Position numbers and translations under genes: made by a program
Notes under the pieces: generated by a model
Told to the model about the DNA's origin: nothing
What the model saw: only the letters and a program-made list of their open reading frames with translations
Databases searched by the model: none
Part shown: positions 1-7,656 of the stretch, one piece after another
Position numbering within the stretch: position 1 is the stretch's first letter
Layout: every line of letters starts with the position of its first letter
Assembly (NCBI RefSeq): GCF_000820515.1
Contig: NZ_JXDG01000054.1
Location: 46,367-110,366 of the forward strand
Source of the DNA: Pseudomonas batumici
Lineage (GTDB): Bacteria > Pseudomonadota > Gammaproteobacteria > Pseudomonadales > Pseudomonadaceae
DNA: 64,000 bases
Direction of reading: 5' to 3'

Positions 1-903
1 GCCGTGCGCTGGGACGCCAAGGGCAAGACCCTCGAGGTGGGTTTCCGCGCCGCTTCCAGCCAGGATATCGTCGCCATCGACGACTGCCCGGTGCTGGTAC
101 AAGCCTTGCAACCGCTGATGCGCGAGTTGCCGGCCATGCTGCGACGCTTGAGCAAACCCCAGGCCCTGGGCCATGTGGAATTGTTCAGCGGTTCGGCGGT
201 GGCGGTGTTGTTGCGGCATATGGCGCCGCTGTCGACGCAGGACCTGCAAGTACTACAGGATTTCTGCAGTGCCCATGACGCGCAACTCTGGTTGCATGGC
301 GAAGACGGCCCGCAACCGGTGGACCCGTCGTTGTCCCTGGGCTATCGCCTGGAGACCTGGGATCTGGAGCTTGCGTATCGGCCAGGCGACTTCGTCCAGG
401 TCAACGCCGGGGTCAACGAAGCCATGGTGGTCCAGGCGCTGGACTGGCTGAAGGCGGGCGCCGACGAGCGTGTGCTGGACCTGTTCTGTGGGCTCGGCAA
501 CTTTGCCTTGCCCCTGGCCCGTCAGGTGCGCGAAGTTGTGGCGGTGGAGGGCGTGGCGACCATGGTCGAACGTGCCGCCGCCAATGCCTTGAGCAACAAT
601 CTGCATAACGCGCATTTTTTTCAGGCCGATTTATCCCAGTCCTTGAGTGATGCCGATTGGGCCAAAGGCGGCTTTTCTGCTGTACTCTTGGACCCACCCC
701 GTGACGGTGCGTTCGAGGTGGTGGGCAAGCTCGCTGCCCTGGGTGCCGAGCGATTGGTGTACGTGTCTTGCAACCCGGCGACGCTGGCGCGCGACACGGT
801 TGAATTGATCAAGCAGGGCTACCGGTTAAAACGTGCCGGGATCCTCGATATGTTTCCGCAGACCGCGCATGTCGAGGCCATGGCGTTATTTGAAGCGAGC
901 TAG
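1..903 (+). CDS. rlmD: 23S rRNA (uracil-1939-C5)-methyltransferase RlmD, 3' part
   Basis: The window opens inside this gene, so only about 300 C-terminal residues are visible and the N-terminal TRAM domain is missing. RlmD uses S-adenosylmethionine to methylate U1939 of 23S rRNA. The visible part has the class I methyltransferase motif LDLFCGLGNFALPLA (about residue 158 of the fragment), the motif LLDPPRDGA, and the family signature VYVSCNPATLARD, whose cysteine is the catalytic nucleophile. It ends with the typical FPQTAHVEA stretch. In Pseudomonas the gene commonly precedes relA, as it does here, 119 bases upstream. The assignment is firm; only its 5' end is unseen. Confidence 0.95.
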   Translation, partial: AVRWDAKGKTLEVGFRAASSQDIVAIDDCPVLVQALQPLMRELPAMLRRLSKPQALGHVELFSGSAVAVLLRHMAPLSTQDLQVLQDFCSAHDAQLWLHGEDGPQPVDPSLSLGYRLETWDLELAYRPGDFVQVNAGVNEAMVVQALDWLKAGADERVLDLFCGLGNFALPLARQVREVVAVEGVATMVERAAANALSNNLHNAHFFQADLSQSLSDADWAKGGFSAVLLDPPRDGAFEVVGKLAALGAERLVYVSCNPATLARDTVELIKQGYRLKRAGILDMFPQTAHVEAMALFEAS

Positions 904-1022
904 GATGCTCGTCTGGTCCGACTGACCGCCTCCGTATCCTGTCAGCCCGGACAGACTGCGGGGGCCATAACAGGTCAGCGATTTTGACGCATAGAATCTG
1001 CGTCGTAGGGAAGGTAAGCAAG

Positions 1023-3266
1023 ATGGTACAGGTGAGAGCACACCAGCCGATCAATACCGACGGCAGTATCAATCTCGAGGCATGGCTCGATCATACGGTG
1101 AGCGTCGATATGGCGCTGGACCGTGAGGCCTTGAAGCAAGCCTGCGAATTCGCACGGCTTGCCGAACAACAGAGCAACGCGGCCCAGAACCTGTGGCCCG
1201 AAGGCGGTTCCAGTTTCAGCACGGGCCTGGAGATCGCCGAGATCCTCGCCGATCTCAAGCTGGACCAGGATTCGCTGGTGGCGGCGGTGCTGTATCGCTG
1301 CGTGCGCGAGGGGCAGATTCCCTTGACCACGGTCAGCCAGAAGTTCGGCCCGGTGGTCGCCAAGCTGATCGACGGCGTGCTGCGTATGGCCGCCATCAGT
1401 GCCAGCCTCAGCCCGCGTCAGTCCCAGGTCCTCGGCACCCAGGTGCAGGTGGAAAACCTGCGCAAGATGCTCGTGGCCATGGTCGACGACGTCCGCGTGG
1501 CACTGATCAAGCTGGCCGAGCGCACCTGCGCGATCCGCGCGGTGAAGACCGCCGACCACGAGAAGCGCAACCGCGTGGCCCGCGAGGTCTTCGATATCTA
1601 CGCGCCCCTGGCGCACCGCCTGGGTATCGGGCATATCAAGTGGGAGCTGGAAGACCTGTCGTTCCGCTACCTCGAGCCCGACCAGTACAAGCAGATTGCC
1701 AAGTTGCTGCACGAGCGGCGGCTGGACCGCGAGCGTTTCATCAGCGATGTGATGAACCAGCTGGAAAACGAATTGCTGGCCACCGGCGTCAAGGCCGATA
1801 TCAGCGGCCGGGCCAAGCACATCTATTCGATCTGGCGCAAAATGCAGCGCAAGGGCCTGGAGTTCAGCCAGATCTACGACGTCCGTGCGGTCCGTGTGCT
1901 GGTGCCGGAAATGCGCGACTGCTACACCGCGCTGGGTATCGTCCACACCTTGTGGCGGCATATCCCCAAGGAATTCGACGACTACATCGCCAACCCGAAA
2001 GAGAACGGCTACCGCTCGTTGCACACGGCGGTGATCGGTCCTGAAGGCAAGGTCCTGGAAGTGCAGATCCGCACCCACGCGATGCACGAAGAAGCCGAGC
2101 TGGGGGTGTGTGCGCACTGGAAGTACAAGGGCACCGACGTCAAGTCCGGCTCCAATCACTACGAAGAGAAAATCTCCTGGCTGCGCCAGGTGCTCGAGTG
2201 GCACGAAGAACTGGGGGATATCGGCGGCCTGGCCGAGCAGTTGCGGGTCGATATCGAGCCGGACCGGGTCTATATCTTCACCCCCGACGGTCACGCCATC
2301 GACCTGCCCAAGGGCGCGACGCCGCTGGACTTCGCCTATCGGGTGCATACCGAAATCGGCCACAACTGCCGGGGCGCGAAGATCAACGGGCGGATCGTGC
2401 CGCTCAACTACAGCCTGCAGACCGGCGAGCAGGTGGAGATCATCACCAGCAAGCACGGCACGCCGAGCCGCGACTGGCTGAACCCGAACCTGGGCTACAT
2501 CACCACGTCCCGGGCGCGGGCGAAGATCGTCCACTGGTTCAAGTTGCAGGCCCGCGACCAGAACGTCGCGGCCGGCAAGACCCTGCTCGAACGCGAGCTG
2601 GCGCGCCTGGGACTGCCGCAGGTGGATTTCGACAAGCTGGCCGACAAGGCCAACATGAAGACTGCCGAGGACATGTTCGCCGCCCTCGGCGCGGGCGACC
2701 TGCGCCTGGCACAACTGGTCAATGCCGCCCAGCAACTGGTGGAGCCGGAGCGCGGCAACGAACAGCTGGAACTGATTCCGCGCAAGGCCAGCGGCTACAA
2801 GCCGGGCAAGCGCGGCGACATCCAGATCCAGGGCGTCGGCAACCTGATGACCCAGATGGCCGGCTGCTGCCAGCCGTTGCCGGGGGACGCCATCGTCGGC
2901 TACATCACCCAGGGCCGTGGCGTGAGCATTCACCGCCAGGACTGCGCCTCGGTGCTGCAGCTGGCCGGGCGCGAGCCGGAGCGGATCATCCAGGTCAGCT
3001 GGGGGCCGGTGCCGGTGCAGACCTATCCGGTGGACATCGTCATCCGTGCCTACGACCGTTCCGGCTTGCTGCGTGACGTGTCCCAGGTGCTGCTCAACGA
3101 GCGGATCAACGTGCTGGCGGTCAACACCCGCTCGAACAAGGAGGACAACACCGCGTTGATGTCCCTGACCATCGAGATTCCGGGGTTGGATGCGCTGGGG
3201 CGGTTGCTGGGGCGGATTTCCCAGTTGCCGAACATTATCGAGACCCGGCGCAACCGCACCCCTTGA
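1023..3266 (+). CDS. relA: GTP pyrophosphokinase RelA, (p)ppGpp synthetase I
   Basis: RelA makes (p)ppGpp from ATP and GTP/GDP on stalled ribosomes during amino-acid starvation. The start at 1023 (MVQVRAHQP) follows GGAAGG and gives 747 residues, the normal length in Pseudomonas; an upstream in-frame ATG at 984 is less likely. The order is a degenerate HD hydrolase domain (around residue 86 the text reads LYRCVREGQ, lacking the His-Asp pair of SpoT), the synthetase domain (about 285-350, with GYRSLHTAV), a TGS domain (413-478), a zinc-finger-like CC region (about 613, GCCQPLPGD) and a C-terminal ACT domain (666-743). Loss of the HD pair supports a monofunctional synthetase. mazG follows, a conserved pairing linking the stringent response with nucleotide clean-up. 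Confidence 0.97.
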   Translation: MVQVRAHQPINTDGSINLEAWLDHTVSVDMALDREALKQACEFARLAEQQSNAAQNLWPEGGSSFSTGLEIAEILADLKLDQDSLVAAVLYRCVREGQIPLTTVSQKFGPVVAKLIDGVLRMAAISASLSPRQSQVLGTQVQVENLRKMLVAMVDDVRVALIKLAERTCAIRAVKTADHEKRNRVAREVFDIYAPLAHRLGIGHIKWELEDLSFRYLEPDQYKQIAKLLHERRLDRERFISDVMNQLENELLATGVKADISGRAKHIYSIWRKMQRKGLEFSQIYDVRAVRVLVPEMRDCYTALGIVHTLWRHIPKEFDDYIANPKENGYRSLHTAVIGPEGKVLEVQIRTHAMHEEAELGVCAHWKYKGTDVKSGSNHYEEKISWLRQVLEWHEELGDIGGLAEQLRVDIEPDRVYIFTPDGHAIDLPKGATPLDFAYRVHTEIGHNCRGAKINGRIVPLNYSLQTGEQVEIITSKHGTPSRDWLNPNLGYITTSRARAKIVHWFKLQARDQNVAAGKTLLERELARLGLPQVDFDKLADKANMKTAEDMFAALGAGDLRLAQLVNAAQQLVEPERGNEQLELIPRKASGYKPGKRGDIQIQGVGNLMTQMAGCCQPLPGDAIVGYITQGRGVSIHRQDCASVLQLAGREPERIIQVSWGPVPVQTYPVDIVIRAYDRSGLLRDVSQVLLNERINVLAVNTRSNKEDNTALMSLTIEIPGLDALGRLLGRISQLPNIIETRRNRTP

Positions 3267-3292
3267 GCTGCTGCGCTCGGCCTGGCGTTGTT

Positions 3293-3351
3293 GGAGCCTG
3301 CACGAAAAATGCTCATTGACTAGAGTCAACTCCGCTTTTCGTGCAGGCTCC
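3293..3351. repeat. Long palindrome between relA and mazG
   Basis: A perfect 16-base inverted repeat (GGAGCCTGCACGAAAA at 3293-3308 and its complement at 3336-3351) encloses a second small inverted repeat, TTGAC-TAGA-GTCAA. It lies 27 bases after relA and could fold as a strong RNA hairpin or a cruciform. The T-run is inside the stem, so it is not a textbook intrinsic terminator, though it could attenuate read-through from relA into mazG. The inner TGCTCATT...CTCCGC wording resembles palindromes scattered in Pseudomonas genomes; that is recollection, not a search. Confidence 0.7.
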
Positions 3352-3405
3352 GCCTAGCCATGCCTTCGCTCGCGACGCTCAATTCAAGAGTATTGAGAAC
3401 AACCG

Positions 3406-4257
3406 ATGTACAGCCTTCAAGACCTGCTCCACCTCATGGCCCGTCTGCGCGACCCGCAATACGGCTGCCCCTGGGACATCAAGCAGACCTACGCGACGAT
3501 TGTCCCCCACACCCTGGAGGAAGCCTACGAAGTCGCCGATGCCATCGAGCGCGGCGACTTCGAGCACTTGCAGGGTGAGCTGGGCGACTTGCTGTTCCAG
3601 GTGGTCTACTACAGCCAGCTGGCCCGGGAAGAAGGGCGTTTCGAATTCGACGGCGTGGTCGACGGCATCACCCGCAAGCTGATTCGTCGCCACCCTCACG
3701 TGTTTCCCAGCGGCGATCTCTATGCGCCGCTGGACCTGCCGCGCTTGAGCGAGGAACAGGTCAAGCAGCGCTGGGAGGAGATCAAGGCCGAGGAGCGCGC
3801 CGAGAGCCATCAGCGCAACAATAGCCATCGCGCGCCGGAACAGCTTTCCCTGCTCGACGATGTGCCGGCCGCCCTGCCGGCCCTGTCGCGGGCGGCGAAG
3901 TTGCAGAAGCGCGCGGCCGGGGTCGGTTTCGACTGGCCGGACGCATTGCCGGTGGTGGACAAGATCCGCGAAGAGCTGGACGAAGTGCTCGAAGCCATGG
4001 CCGACAACGACCCGGCGGCGATCACCGATGAAGTGGGCGACCTGCTGTTTGCCGTGGTCAATCTGGCCCGGCACCTCAAGGTCGACCCGGAAAACGCCTT
4101 GCGCGGCGCCAATGGCAAATTCGACAGACGTTTCCGTTTTATCGAACAGGCATTGCGCGACACCCATCGTCCCATGGAAGATTGCACCCTCGAAGAGTTG
4201 GACGCCTTGTGGGGCGAAGCCAAACGTCAGGAAAAGAATAGGCCCAGCTGCGGCTGA
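3406..4257 (+). CDS. mazG: Nucleoside triphosphate pyrophosphohydrolase MazG
   Basis: MazG hydrolyses NTPs and dNTPs to monophosphates and pyrophosphate, and in E. coli moderates ppGpp effects. The 283-residue protein has two tandem MazG domains. The first contains EEAYEVADAIE followed by GELGDLLFQVV (about residues 44-70); the second contains EELDEVLEAM and DEVGDLLFAVV (about 189-220). The EExxE and ExxD acidic residues that bind magnesium are present in both. The start MYSLQDLLHLMARLRDP is typical for the family. The gene lies 139 bases after relA, across a long palindrome, and 25 bases before the DUF2058 gene. Confidence 0.95.
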   Translation: MYSLQDLLHLMARLRDPQYGCPWDIKQTYATIVPHTLEEAYEVADAIERGDFEHLQGELGDLLFQVVYYSQLAREEGRFEFDGVVDGITRKLIRRHPHVFPSGDLYAPLDLPRLSEEQVKQRWEEIKAEERAESHQRNNSHRAPEQLSLLDDVPAALPALSRAAKLQKRAAGVGFDWPDALPVVDKIREELDEVLEAMADNDPAAITDEVGDLLFAVVNLARHLKVDPENALRGANGKFDRRFRFIEQALRDTHRPMEDCTLEELDALWGEAKRQEKNRPSCG

Positions 4258-4282
4258 GCCGTTGCCCAAGTGAGTAAGCACC

Positions 4283-4828
4283 ATGAGTCTTTCCCTTCGC
4301 GACCAGTTGCTCAAAGCAGGACTGGTCAACCAGAAGCAGGCCAAGCAGGTCGGCAAAGAGAAACAGAAACAGCAGCGCCTGGTGCACAAGGGCCAGGTCG
4401 AGGCCGACGATACTCAAGCGCGCCTGGCCCGGGAGGCGCAGGCCGAGAAGGTCAAGCGCGACCAGGAGCTGAACCGCCAGCAGCAGGAAAAGGTCGAGGC
4501 CAAGGCCCGTGCGGCCCAGGTCAAGCAATTGATCGAAACCTCGCGCCTGCCCAAGCTGACCACCGAGGACTACTACAACTTCGTCGACGACAAGAAGGTC
4601 AAGCGCCTGTCGGTCAACACGCTGATGCGCAACAAGCTGAGTAACGGCTCCCTGGCGATTGTCCACCATGGTGGCGGTTACGAGGTGATCCCCCGTGAGG
4701 CGGCGTTGAAGATCCAGGAGCGCGCCCCCGAGCGTATCGTCCAGCTCAACGTCCTGAGCGAGACCCAGGTGCCGGACGAGGATGATCCGTACGCCGCGTA
4801 CCAGATCCCTGACGACCTGATGTGGTAA
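4283..4828 (+). CDS. DUF2058 family (YaiL-like) protein
   Basis: A 181-residue, highly charged protein. The first 90 residues are rich in Lys, Gln and Glu and look like an extended helix (for example VGKEKQKQQRLVHKG), followed by a compact C-terminal part ending DEDDPYAAYQIPDDLMW. This layout and the opening MSLSLRDQLLKAGLVN match the DUF2058/YaiL family, described as nucleoprotein or polynucleotide-associated, without a defined reaction. It lies 25 bases downstream of mazG and is likely cotranscribed with it; a strong intrinsic terminator follows immediately. The family call is confident, the function is not. Confidence 0.85.
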   Translation: MSLSLRDQLLKAGLVNQKQAKQVGKEKQKQQRLVHKGQVEADDTQARLAREAQAEKVKRDQELNRQQQEKVEAKARAAQVKQLIETSRLPKLTTEDYYNFVDDKKVKRLSVNTLMRNKLSNGSLAIVHHGGGYEVIPREAALKIQERAPERIVQLNVLSETQVPDEDDPYAAYQIPDDLMW

Positions 4829-4835
4829 CCCGCTG

Positions 4836-4874
4836 AAAACACAACCCCCGCTCAAAAGGCGGGGTTTGTGTTTG
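4836..4874. terminator. Intrinsic terminator after the mazG/DUF2058 unit
   Basis: GC-rich inverted repeat AACCCCGC...GCGGGGTT with loop TCAAAAG, extended by flanking AAACACA/TGTGTTT on either side. It begins 8 bases after the DUF2058 stop and faces the convergent membrane-protein gene, so it may work in both directions. Confidence 0.85.
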
Positions 4875-4884
4875 TGGAGCTCTG

Positions 4885-5187
4885 CTACTGAACTTGCTTA
4901 GGAAGTGTTCTCCAGATCAGAGCGGCGATGAGGCTTATATTGATCAGCCAGACTGACAGAAAAATTGAGTGTGTTCGGGTCCATGCTTTGCGATACAGCG
5001 TGATGGCGAGTGCTATCTGGACAAGAAAAAAAGAAACTATCGCAGTAGGGATAGAGATAATGTAGGTGTAGAGCTCGATACCGAATTTTAAAAGGATATA
5101 GAGCTCAAGCGCATTGAACGGAAGAACGAGGGCGCAGGCGAGGCACAAAATGGCTGAGACCTGCCAGCTTTTACTGAAGGCCTTCAA
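4885..5187 (-). CDS. Small three-helix membrane protein, possible immunity protein
   Basis: The 100-residue protein has no recognised family. Hydrophobic segments lie at about residues 10-35, 42-66 and 75-95, so it is probably an inner-membrane protein. No ATG is available at the N-terminus; the most likely start is TTG at 5187, which overlaps the last 17 bases of the upstream hydrolase-like gene, implying translational coupling. AT content is clearly higher than in neighbouring core genes, which suggests horizontal acquisition. The overlap with a much larger unfamiliar hydrolase gene is the layout expected of an immunity protein, but no homology supports that; it remains inference. Confidence 0.65.
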   Translation of the reverse strand: MKAFSKSWQVSAILCLACALVLPFNALELYILLKFGIELYTYIISIPTAIVSFFLVQIALAITLYRKAWTRTHSIFLSVWLINISLIAALIWRTLPKQVQ

Positions 5188-6193
5188 CTTTCAATCTCTC
5201 AGCCAACTCACGTCGACGAGTTTCCCCTTCTTTGCCTGCGATACCATAGAAAAAGTGACCTTGCCCAGAGTCGGAAAGTTGAGAGTCAAGCATTTGCTCA
5301 CCTAAGCTGGGTAGGCTTGCGATTAATTCTGTTTCAGACATTCCGGCATGAATTTTGTCATTTTGCTCGGTCAGGTCGATGATCAGGACGCGTTTTATTT
5401 TATCGGTTTCTCTCAGTTCGCTTAGAAACTCCTGCGATATCGGAGAGCCAATGAGTACCAGATGATCAATGAACGTTCCCTTTTCAGCATAGAAAAGGGC
5501 GGTTTGTGCTGCAACAAGAGAACCCCAGGAGTATCCAATCAAATTGAACTGACCGTTTTTTGGTAGTTGCCTGCTGATGCCTAGCGCTTTAAGGCTCCAG
5601 TCTGTGCTGATTTTGTATGGGCCGGTGGCCGAAAGGCCCGAGATTGAGCGGACAGGGTAACGGTATTTGATGACCGCCGCAGCGTCGCCAGGAAGCCCTT
5701 CGGTTATTTTTCCAGCGATGGCGCCGTCAATGCCGACGAAGCGTAGTTTTTCTATTTGGCTTGATATGTAATCTCCCTCCATACCCGCACCTCCTAAATA
5801 AACCGTCAAACCATCTTTAGGTATAGGGCTTTCAATGATGGGCGTGTGCGCTGGAGTATACGGTTGTTCCGATTCTGTCTGTAGACGTTGAGCACTGCCG
5901 AATGTGACACTTTGAGAGGTTGAAAGGGTCTTTGGAAAAAGGGGGCTGAATGGCCTTTCCAGAAGCAGATACCATTGTTGAGATTCAAGAATGGTTTCTA
6001 TCTGACTGAGTGCTATGGATCGGATGGGGTTCAGCCATTTCTTGTGTTCGGCAGCGAACTCAGAAACTCCATAAATACCCCCAATTCCCTTTCCATCCAG
6101 TGCATCCTGAACTTTTCCGGCGGCAAAAAAGGGGGATTCAACTTTATGCTTTTCCAGTTGATCGAGCTGGCTGCTCTTTATGAGTCTATCCAT
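5171..6193 (-). CDS. Alpha/beta-hydrolase-fold protein, possible secreted effector
   Basis: A 340-residue protein of unknown function. The central part has an esterase/lipase-type nucleophile elbow, NLIGYSWGSLVAA (about residues 218-230), preceded by a beta-strand-like LTVYLGGAGM near 127. A late aspartate (VLIIDLTEQND) and a C-terminal histidine (GQGHFFYGIAG) complete a plausible Ser-Asp-His triad. The end, TRRRELAERLKVEGL, resembles C-termini I associate with lipase-like antibacterial effectors. There is no signal peptide; the first 110 residues look like a separate hydrophilic leader domain. The gene overlaps the small membrane-protein gene by 17 bases and lies in an AT-richer patch. The hydrolase fold is fairly secure; the effector role is inference. 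Confidence 0.65.
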   Translation of the reverse strand: MDRLIKSSQLDQLEKHKVESPFFAAGKVQDALDGKGIGGIYGVSEFAAEHKKWLNPIRSIALSQIETILESQQWYLLLERPFSPLFPKTLSTSQSVTFGSAQRLQTESEQPYTPAHTPIIESPIPKDGLTVYLGGAGMEGDYISSQIEKLRFVGIDGAIAGKITEGLPGDAAAVIKYRYPVRSISGLSATGPYKISTDWSLKALGISRQLPKNGQFNLIGYSWGSLVAAQTALFYAEKGTFIDHLVLIGSPISQEFLSELRETDKIKRVLIIDLTEQNDKIHAGMSETELIASLPSLGEQMLDSQLSDSGQGHFFYGIAGKEGETRRRELAERLKVEGLQ

Positions 6194-6407
6194 GGTGGTA
6201 TTGCGACTCCTTGCATGTCATGAGGTATGAGCTTTTTCATGCAAGTGAATTTTTGCTGTGAACAAGGGGGTATGGCTGTAGTACATCACCCTTATTCTTG
6301 AAGGCTGTGTCTTGTTTTTGAGCGGTTGCTCGGCCACACCATGGCTGCGCTGATGCTGACTACTGAAAAAACTCATATTTCCCACATGCTTCAGGCATGG
6401 GAGAATA

Positions 6408-6666
6408 TTGCGTGCGCTAAACGCCAGGGCTACTGTTCACGTGTCGCTGCAAATTCAGCGATACGGGTTTTGCAGCCCGGCTCAAAGAAGGCGCACAGCG
6501 CCGCGTAAGCGGTTTTTGTGCTCGCGTTATGGCGAGCTGTGCGCAGGAGGCTTCGGCCTGCCGGTTTCCTTCTTTGTCCCGGTCTGCAAACCTGTGTACG
6601 GCTCGCCACCTTTCGTTTTGCAGCGTGGGATGACGAGCTTCGTTCTTAAAAAGAAGGAGCGTCACC
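6408..6666 (+). ncRNA. Structured 5' leader of the DUF6124 gene
   Basis: The stretch before the DUF6124 gene holds several nested inverted repeats. A 16-bp stem pairs 6530-6545 with 6593-6608, with three G-U pairs. Short hairpins form at 6490-6502 (GGCGC-ACA-GCGCC) and 6501-6512. CGCTGCAAA at 6445-6453 can pair either with 6469-6476 or, over nine bases, with 6617-6625, and these pairings are mutually exclusive. AGGAG at 6655-6659 lies 7 bases before the ATG, beside a TTCTT/AAGAA pairing. I recall similar leaders before other DUF6124 (formerly DUF3077-like) genes in Pseudomonas. Whether it is a cis-regulatory leader or a separate RNA cannot be told. Confidence 0.6.
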
Positions 6667-7110
6667 ATGTCAAAGACGATCACTCCCGATCCGCCCCCAG
6701 CTCGCAAAGTCCTCAGCACTGCTGACAGGGCGATGTACCTGCGCAAACTCTCTGATACCCCATCCAGCGAGCCCGAGCCAGCCTCGGCAAACACGCCCCG
6801 TTTGCTCGATACTCTCGCGTTCACCTGCTCCAGACCCGTCACCCCCGAAGCCTCGTACAAGCCCACGCTATTTGCCATCCAACCGGGCATCAATGCCCAG
6901 GACGCGCTGACCTATGTTTCGAATCTGCTTGAAACGGCGGAACTCAATGGCGACGAAATCAGCCTGCATACCAACCCGGTGGAGCGGGCGTTGTTCTGGG
7001 GCATGCTGCATTCGGTGGAAGTGGCGCGTGCGGTGGTGGATGCGCTGCTTGAGGGCGCGCGCCCGTCCAATCAGCTATCGTCGGCTCTGGACAACCCCCC
7101 GATTGATTGA
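6667..7110 (+). CDS. DUF6124 family protein
   Basis: The 147-residue protein belongs to a family of small proteins largely restricted to Pseudomonas and of unknown function. The N-terminal 60 residues are proline/serine-rich and probably disordered (MSKTITPDPPPARKVLST). The conserved part runs from about residue 80 (NAQDALTYVSNLLETAE) to 127 (FWGMLHSVEVARAVVDALL), predicted mainly helical. The start is set by AGGAG 7 bases upstream. The gene stands alone between a long structured leader and an intrinsic terminator. The family call rests on recognition of the ALTYVSNLLETA and HSVEVARAVVDALL motifs. Confidence 0.75.
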   Translation: MSKTITPDPPPARKVLSTADRAMYLRKLSDTPSSEPEPASANTPRLLDTLAFTCSRPVTPEASYKPTLFAIQPGINAQDALTYVSNLLETAELNGDEISLHTNPVERALFWGMLHSVEVARAVVDALLEGARPSNQLSSALDNPPID

Positions 7111-7149
7111 GCTCGTTCTGCCAAGAGAGATCAAGCACTTGGCGGCCTG

Positions 7150-7187
7150 AAACGACAAACCCCGCCAGGTGCGGGGTTTGTCGTTTT
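7150..7187. terminator. Bidirectional intrinsic terminator
   Basis: Perfect inverted repeat AAACGACAAACCCCGC at 7150-7165 and its complement from 7171, loop CAGGT, with a run of Ts after the stem and As before it. It separates the convergent DUF6124 gene and the 62-codon gene and can serve both. Confidence 0.9.
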
Positions 7188-7210
7188 ACAAGCCTGTCAT
7201 TGCCCGGCGT

Positions 7211-7399
7211 TCAGGACGCCTGCATCTCGCGTTTCTTCTCGAGGGTTTCCAGCTCGTTCTTGTAATTATGCGCGTCGGCCTCGTTGTGAAACATGCCGAC
7301 CAGCAGGTCCTGCTGGTGGACATCCCAGATGCGAATGCCATTGGCTACGCCTTCATGGGACATATGGGCATCATCGCGTTCGGTCACTTTTACGGTCAT
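7211..7399 (-). CDS. Small conserved hypothetical protein (62 aa)
   Basis: I chose the internal ATG at 7399 (MTVKVTERDDAHMSHEG) because GGAG lies 8 bases upstream; the longer frame begins with a non-conserved-looking extension. The product is hydrophilic and acidic/basic mixed, with GIRIWDVHQQDLLVGMFHNE followed by a charged helix ending EKKREMQAS. No known domain is recognised, and no signal peptide or membrane segment is seen. Codon use looks like that of the core genes, so it is probably a real cytoplasmic Pseudomonas protein. Confidence 0.7.
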   Translation of the reverse strand: MTVKVTERDDAHMSHEGVANGIRIWDVHQQDLLVGMFHNEADAHNYKNELETLEKKREMQAS

Positions 7400-7656
7400 C
7401 TGCAAGCTCCGGTCTCTGTTGAACTGCGGCAACGCGTCGCAGGCCCCTGTTATATAATTCATTAGCTTCCTACGTAAATCCGTAACAGATGGAATTTACT
7501 CTTGCGAGGAATGCAATAATGAGCAAAGGCCCGGATTGCCTGGGTTTGCGCCTTTCGAGCTGGAGTTTTATGACAAAAGTTTCATGTTGGATGCGCTGCG
7601 AGCAGCGCCCCGACTTTGGGAGTCATAACCTAGAGAGAAGGGATCGGCTCATTCCG

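Noticed and set aside
975..3329. A 784-codon open frame antisense to relA
   Set aside because: Its text is His/Gln/Arg/Leu-rich (RQRLAAAGHLGHQVADALD style), a mirror of GC-rich codons of relA, with no motif or ribosome site.
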